NCBI RefSeq assembly: GCF_047675955.1
Contig: NC_132909.1
Span: 41,653,931-41,717,930 of the forward strand
Length of the DNA stretch: 64,000 nucleotides
Source: Chlorocebus sabaeus
Lineage: Eukaryota > Chordata > Mammalia > Primates > Cercopithecidae
Direction: 5' to 3'
Under the pieces are notes generated by a model. It was not told where the DNA came from, made no database searches, and saw only the letters and a program-made list of their open reading frames with translations. This document shows positions 59,148 through 64,000 of this stretch, in pieces. Position 1 is the first letter of the stretch, and the number at the start of each line of letters is the position of its first letter. A program made the translations under genes and the position numbers.

Positions 59148-59575
59148 ATGTGTGTGTGTGTGTGGCGCACGTGTGTGTATAAAATATATATGGTATATAA
59201 ACATCATGGAATGCTGTGTGGTTATTTAAAAAAAAAAAAAAAGAACAAGATCATGTCCTTTGCAGCAACATGGATGGAGGTGAAGCCCATTATCCTTAGA
59301 AAACTAATGCAGAAACAAGAAACCAAATGCATGTTCTCATTTGTAAGCGTTAAATAACAAGAACACATGGACTCAAAGAGAGGAACAACAAGCACTGAGG
59401 CCTAGTTGAGGGTGGAGGGTTGGAAGGACAAAAAGAATCAGAAACAATACCTGTTTGATGCTATGCTTAGTATCTCAGTGACAAAATAACCTACACCAAA
59501 CTTCCATGACACAATTTTATCTATATGATAAACCTGCATGTGTATCCCTACAACAAAAATAAAAGGGAAAAACTT

Positions 59576-60470
59576 GATTAGTTAGGGAGAGTGCTATGTA
59601 GGTGAAAAGACTGGTTTGTGCTACAGATGGCAGCCCAGGTGGGGCTGTACTGATTTATTTCTAGGTCCATGGAGGCAGGTCAGATTATGAACAGGTGGCC
59701 CAGAACTCTGTAAGCAGGTGGAGAAAAAGAGGTTGCTGCTAGAGATTGTGTCTGGGAGTAGGAACATTCCAGGAGGCTTGTGCACACTTCTGTGCATTTC
59801 TGGGAAGAAACACTGGGATCAGAAATGCTGTGGTGAAGTTCCTGAGGGTGGTGCCTCATTCTGGGAGGGATGTGGACATGTCCATGTCTAGAGGGTGTGT
59901 GAGTGGGTGGGAATCCCGTGGTGGCACCTGTGGGAAAAGAGGGTCTATCATCAGAGATCGTTCCAAGTTTTCATCCTTTCTTACCCTAAGAAGACACCTG
60001 GAATCACAAGACAATGGACAGTGTAATGGACTGTGTACGGGAGAGCACAGCCTCCCATTCCCAGACACCCAGAGTTTTATTCCAGGCCAGGCCTCCAAGA
60101 TATCTTTTTTTCTGGTACTGAATCTATAGTTCTCTGAGAATCAAGCAATTCTCCAGCACCAACTCATTGTCTAACATTTGAATTCGACACCACCCAGAGT
60201 CAGCACAGACCCTGATTCAGGGCTCGGTCCCCACAACATTGTTCTCACTGCAGATGCCAGTCACAAACCCCATGGGCCCATCTATGCTTCTGAGCTTTTT
60301 AAAAATTCAGGACTTTCAAAACCTCTTTGAAGTGTAATAATTGGACAGAGCTACTCACAGAACTCAGCAAACACTGTAGTTATGTTTATCGGTTTATTAT
60401 AAAAGATACAATCCAGGAGAAGTCAAACGGAAGAAATGCATAGGAAAAGAAAAGAGGTGGGAAAATAAAA
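59576..60470. other. Conserved duplicated block, no gene
   Basis: Mirror of 29075-30060. The 127-codon open stretch 59746-60129 is not kept open in the partner. Confidence 0.5.
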
Positions 60471-60756
60471 AGCACATGGATAATCCTGGAAAACAGCTGT
60501 GATTAATAAAATTCTCTATCCTTTGGGTGCTCCAGAAACACGAAGCACATGGAAAGAAACACCCTTCCCATTAAGACTTAGATGGTGCTCTCTGTTCTTA
60601 CCTGTCACAGAAGCCAGACATAGACTGCACGTTTTCTTCTTGCTCTCATAAAAATATTAGCTGAATTTATCTTCAGTGGTAAAAATAAAATACTTCTGTC
60701 AGAGGCATATAAACCAGAGCCTATTGGGCTGCATTCCCAAACAGTTAAGGCATCCT
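60471..60756. other. Unassigned part of the duplicated segment
   Basis: No exon or repeat recognised before the G-rich head of the next Alu. Confidence 0.35.
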
Positions 60757-61053
60757 TTTTTGGGGGGGTGGGGTGGGGGGACGGAGTCTTGTTTCTGTCG
60801 CCCAGGCTGGAGTGCAGTGGTGTGATCTCAGCTCACTGCAACCTCTGCCTCCCCGGTTCAAGTGATTCTCCTGCCTCTGTCTCCCGAGTAGCTGGGATTA
60901 CAGGCACCCACCACCATGCCCGGCTAATTTTTGTATTTTTTTTTTTAGTAGAGATGGGGTTTCATCATGTTGGTCAGGCTGTCTTGAACTCCTGACCTCA
61001 TGTGATCCGCCCGCCTCAGCCTTCCAAAGTGCTGGGATTACTGCTCACGGCCC
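60757..61053 (-). mobile_element. Alu with G-rich head
   Basis: Antisense Alu. The poly-T head is replaced by 'gggggggtggggtgggggg'. The 5' end is rearranged ('gattactgctcacggcc'). Confidence 0.93.
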
Positions 61054-61510
61054 ACAGTTAAGGTATTCTAAGTCGTGTAATAAGATAAGAGCTTGGCACA
61101 AGATACAGGTCATAAAGACCTTGCTGATAAAACAGACTGCAGTAAAGGGGCCAGCTAAAACCCACCAAAGCCGTCCTCACTGCTACACTCCTATCAGCGC
61201 CATAACAGTTTACAAATGACAGGGCAACATCAGGAAGTTACCCTATATGGTCTAAAAAGGGGAGGCGTAAGTAATTCACCCCTTGTTTAGCATATAATCA
61301 AGAAATTACCACAAAGTGGTCAACCAGCAGCCCTCTGGGCTGCTACGTCTGTGAAGTAGCAATTGTTTTATTCCTCTGTTTTCTTAATAAACATGCTTCC
61401 ACTTTACTCTATGAACTCACCCTAAATTCTTTCTTGCGTGAGATCAAAGAATCTTATCTTGGAGTCTGGATTGGGACCACTTTCCTGTACTTCCATATCA
61501 GACCTCACTT
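61054..61510 (+). mobile_element. ERV1-type solo LTR (family not assigned)
   Basis: A 3' LTR-like pattern: 'caccccttgtttagcatataatc', 'agccctctgggctgctac', a poly(A) signal in 'cttaataaacatgcttcc' (about 61385-61402), then 'gaattctttcttgcgtgagatc'. I know this layout from primate class I ERV LTRs. No second LTR or internal region follows, so it looks solo. It is not visible in the mirror copy. Confidence 0.6.
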
Positions 61511-61721
61511 AAATTTATCTCCTTCCAAGAGGCTCCTGGACTTTGGGCTACCCTCCGTCTGAGCCAACATACAACCCCATTCTATGTCACTTCTAAGAGC
61601 ATGCTGACTTCAGGATAAAACATTCTCTGATCTATAATCTGATTTTTTACCCTCCATTTGCCATTCCCCTCCCATCTTTTTTCTAATCTTGTTTGCTCAT
61701 CCCTATGAAAGAAAGCCCTTG
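61511..61721. other. Unassigned DNA
   Basis: Short spacer between LTR and Alu; nothing recognised. Confidence 0.35.
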
Positions 61722-61991
61722 TCATCACCTGAGGTAAGGAGTTGAGACCAGCCTGGCCAACACGGTGAAACCCTGCCTCTACTAAAAATACAAGTATCAG
61801 CCAGGTGTGGTCGCGGGCGCCTATAATCCCAGCTACTTGGGAGGCTGAGTAACGAGAATCGCTTGAGCCCGGGAGGTGGAGGTTGCAGTGAGCCAAGATC
61901 GCGCCACTGCACTCCTGCCTGGGCAACATGAGTGAGACTCCATCTCAAAAAAAAAAAAAAAAAAAGATTAAAAAAAGAAGAAAAAAGAGAA
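61722..61991 (+). mobile_element. Alu, 5'-truncated
   Basis: Sense Alu starting at 'catcacctgagg'; 'gaaagccttgtc'-like copies flank it. Confidence 0.94.
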
Positions 61992-62106
61992 AGCCTTTGT
62001 CTGCCTAAACTTTGCAATCCTTAACGCTCTTATGGTTGGTACTTCCTCCTGTTGCAATACTCCTTGATAATTCAATTTTCTTTTTTTACACAAATCTAAC
62101 TTTGTT

Positions 62107-62268
62107 CTATTTTACAAAGTCTAAAAACTGTCTCAAAACAAGGACAACTTTATCTTCAGTGAGATCCTCCCAGTCCCCTTCCACCTTAATCCTAACTGCA
62201 TCTGCCTGTGGGGCCCCAGCAGCTTTCCAGGGCTCTGTAGCTTCTCTCAGGATAAAGGCTCCTTCCAT
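62107..62268 (-). other. Unidentified small ORF, mirror of the one at 28402
   Basis: 53 codons on the - strand from ATG (62268) to TAG (62109-62107), with the same AFILREAT, PWK, LTED and VLRQFLD blocks as the plus-strand ORF at 28402. Function unknown; it may be a shared relic. Confidence 0.35.
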
Positions 62269-62491
62269 GGCTGGGGTGCGCAGGCTGGGACACCTGCAGG
62301 GGAGGCTCTCAGAAAGAACTAACTGGACCTTAAAAAACCTTCTTTTGCAGGCTCAATACTAGCCTTAGCTTGGAGTCGCTGGGCTCAAGCTTTAATTTCC
62401 ATGTCAGAGTTATTCACTTGGTCTTTGAAAAGTGTTTGAAAAATCCAGCAAAATTATTCAAACAATGTTCATATAAAAACAAGGCAATTTT

Positions 62492-62770
62492 GGCCTGGCA
62501 CGGTGGCTCACACCTGTAATCCCAGCACTTTGGGAGGCTGAGGCGGGCAGATAACGAGGTCAGGAGTTCGAGACCAGCCTGGCCAATATGGTGAAACCCC
62601 ATCTCTACTAAAAATACAAAAATTAGCTGGGCATGGTGGCGTGCGCCTGTACTCCCCGCTACTCAGGAGGCTGAGGCAGAAGAATCGCTTGAACCCAGGA
62701 GGCGGGGGCTGCAGTCCAGCCTGAGTGACAGAGTAAGACTCCATCTCAAAAAAAAAAAAAAAAAAAAAAA
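62492..62770 (+). mobile_element. Alu with right-arm deletion
   Basis: Sense Alu lacking part of the right arm ('ggggctgcagtccagcctg'); 'aaggcaatttt' on both sides. Absent from the mirror copy. Confidence 0.95.
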
Positions 62771-62877
62771 GGCAATTTTACAATGCTTACATTTCATACC
62801 TCAATAAGAAAAGCAAAAGTATCTATTCCTTTACAAATGTATTATTTTATTATTTCCATTAAAAATCATGTAGTTGC

Positions 62878-63162
62878 CGGGTGTGGTGGCTCACGCCTGT
62901 AATCCCAGCACTTTTGGAGGCCGAGGTGGGCAGATCACCTGAGGTCGGGAGTTCGACCAGCCTGACCAACATGGAGAAACCCCGTTTCTACTAAAAATAC
63001 AAAATTAGCCGGGTGTGGTGGCACATGCCTGTAAGCCCAGCTACTAGGGAGGCTGAGGCAGGAGAATTACTTGAACCTGGAAGGCGGAGGTTGCGGTGAG
63101 CTGAGACTGTGCCACTGCATCCCAGCCTGGGCGACAAGTGTGAAACTCCATCTCAAAAAAAA
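62878..63162 (+). mobile_element. Alu (first of a same-site pair)
   Basis: Sense Alu preceded by 'aaaatcatgtagt' and followed by 'aaagtcatgtaata'. Confidence 0.95.
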
Positions 63163-63174
63163 AGTCATGTAATA

Positions 63175-63458
63175 GGCCGGGCACGGTGGCTCATGACTGT
63201 AATCCTAGCACTTTGGGAGGGGCAGACTGACAGAGCTCAGGAGTTCGAGACCAGCCTGGACAACACGGTGAAACCCCGTCTTTACTAAAACACAAAAATA
63301 GCTGCGCATGGTGGTGTGTGCCTGTAGTTCCAGCTACTTGGGAGGCTGAGGAAGGAGAACTGCTTGAACCCAGGAGGCAGAAATTGCAGTGAGCCGAGAT
63401 TGCACCATTGCACCTCAGCCTTCGGCGAGACTCCGTTTCAAAAAAAAAGAAAAAAAAA
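63175..63458 (+). mobile_element. Alu (second of a same-site pair)
   Basis: Sense Alu lacking a few bases at its end; followed by a third copy of the site, 'aaatcatgtagtaaac'. Confidence 0.95.
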
Positions 63459-64000
63459 ATCATGTAGTAAACAATTAGTCATATGGGAACAACTTGTAGG
63501 AGGTACCAGGTTTCATCTAAAACATTTATCATTACACTCTGAAATAAAGATAACAGGATATAGAACAGAGATATTCACTGTCAAAAATTTACCCTGAAAA
63601 AACAACTGATGTTTTCATGAATTCATGTAACCCACCTATTATCTACAACATTTTCTTCTGGAAATGTATTCATTTTCTACAGCCAAAATGGAAGCGAGAT
63701 TTTCCCTATTCTTTTCCTTGGTAACATTCCAAAATCTAAGCCTTGGAATTCTGTTTGAAATCCATAAAAAAAAATAATATGCCTGAGAAAATTCCTAAAC
63801 TCACTCTAAGAAAGAAAAAGGTACATAAGAATTTTTAACAACAAAAAAAAGATTAGATTTTTCTGAAACCCACCTCTTTTATGTCCTTTGTAAATATTTT
63901 CTTACCTTTCAAGCTCTACTAATAAATTGCAATTTAGAGTTAAAAAATTGAAGTCAATGTAAGTGAACAAATCTTTTCAAAGTGACAAACCCAGGGAGTG

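Larger units (their letters stand above)
53015..59575 (+). mobile_element. L1 (long, 5'-truncated), copy 2, riddled with Alus
   Basis: Sense L1 from mid ORF2 ('gaggcagaaaattaacaaagatat' at 53030) to the 3' end ('aacctgcatgtgtatccc', 'aataaaaggg'). It includes the RT active-site region 'LFADDIILYLENP' at 55260-55310. Ten Alus interrupt it. It mirrors the L1 at 30061-33690 and continues 5' of the point where that one is cut. Confidence 0.92.
53880..64000 (-). repeat. Inverted paralogous segment (copy 2), mirrored by 26.9-33.7 kb
   Basis: Reverse-complement partner of 26900-33690: shared L1, shared blocks at 59600-60470, 62100-62500, 62775-62840 and 63600-63960. Homology reaches the right edge and probably continues. 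It lies upstream of the gene B KRAB exons. Confidence 0.88.

Noticed and set aside
59746..60129. 127-codon ORF in the duplicated block
   Set aside because: The mirror block (29.3-30.0 kb) is not open in the matching frame, so there is no sign of constraint.
4303..63463. Many 60-120 codon ORFs reading 'SPRLECSGAISAHCNL' or 'GVQWCDLGSLQ'
   Set aside because: These are open frames of Alu elements on either strand, not genes.
49900..64000. Search for exon 1 and promoter of gene B
   Set aside because: I found no CpG-rich stretch or typical KRAB-ZNF first exon; the nearest GC-rich blocks belong to Alus, an LTR or the duplicated block.

Overview
The window is primate genomic DNA. It is AT-rich, packed with Alu (about 57 copies) and L1 sequence, and carries C2H2 zinc-finger exons of the ZNF91-type KRAB-ZNF family, which in primates sits in clusters such as those on human chromosome 19. 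Four young Alus (about 34.45, 46.58, 48.75 and 57.06 kb) carry bases typical of the AluYR lineage of Old World monkeys: 'ggctcaagcctg', 'ctagccgggcgagg', a 'gtttacgcc' or 'gcgtaaacc' variant, and 'gatccggcc'. A cercopithecid (macaque, baboon or relative) is therefore the best guess, rather than human or ape.

Two convergent KRAB-ZNF genes anchor the window. Gene A (+ strand) enters from the left with its last intron (1-2418) and its zinc-finger exon (2419 onward). It encodes 13 fingers, eight of them nearly identical 84-bp copies, and stops early at 3801-3803 ahead of a tail of decayed finger relics and Alus. Gene B (- strand) is read from high to low coordinates: a 127-bp KRAB-A exon (49561-49435), a 96-bp second KRAB-region exon (48594-48499) and a zinc-finger exon (39843-38045) with 17 finger units. 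The phases of the three exons agree and give one open frame of 673 residues plus whatever exon 1 adds. Exon 1 and the promoter were not found and probably lie beyond the right edge. Gene B ends inside an Alu, so its last 31 residues are Alu-derived.

The rest is a patchwork of inverted duplications. The last intron and finger exon of gene A (1-4.3 kb) are mirrored by those of gene B (37.1-42.7 kb). A second segment (26.9-33.7 kb) is mirrored by 53-64 kb, including a long L1 common to both copies. A third, local inverted repeat has arms of about 2.0 and 2.3 kb (17980-19957 and 21891-24152) around a 1.9 kb spacer. The KRAB-ZNF proteins of this family are nuclear DNA-binding repressors: fingers select the DNA and KRAB recruits TRIM28/KAP1. 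The transposable elements around them are the usual targets of the family.

The most unexpected item is a decayed MULE/MuDR-type transposase on the - strand at 15.3-16.0 kb, wedged between an L1 fragment and AT-rich DNA. It retains the aspartate of the DGTFK-like motif and a second TD(F/L)E-like motif, broken by one frameshift and stop codons. I saw no tRNA or rRNA genes, CRISPR arrays, CpG-island promoters or bacterial features.
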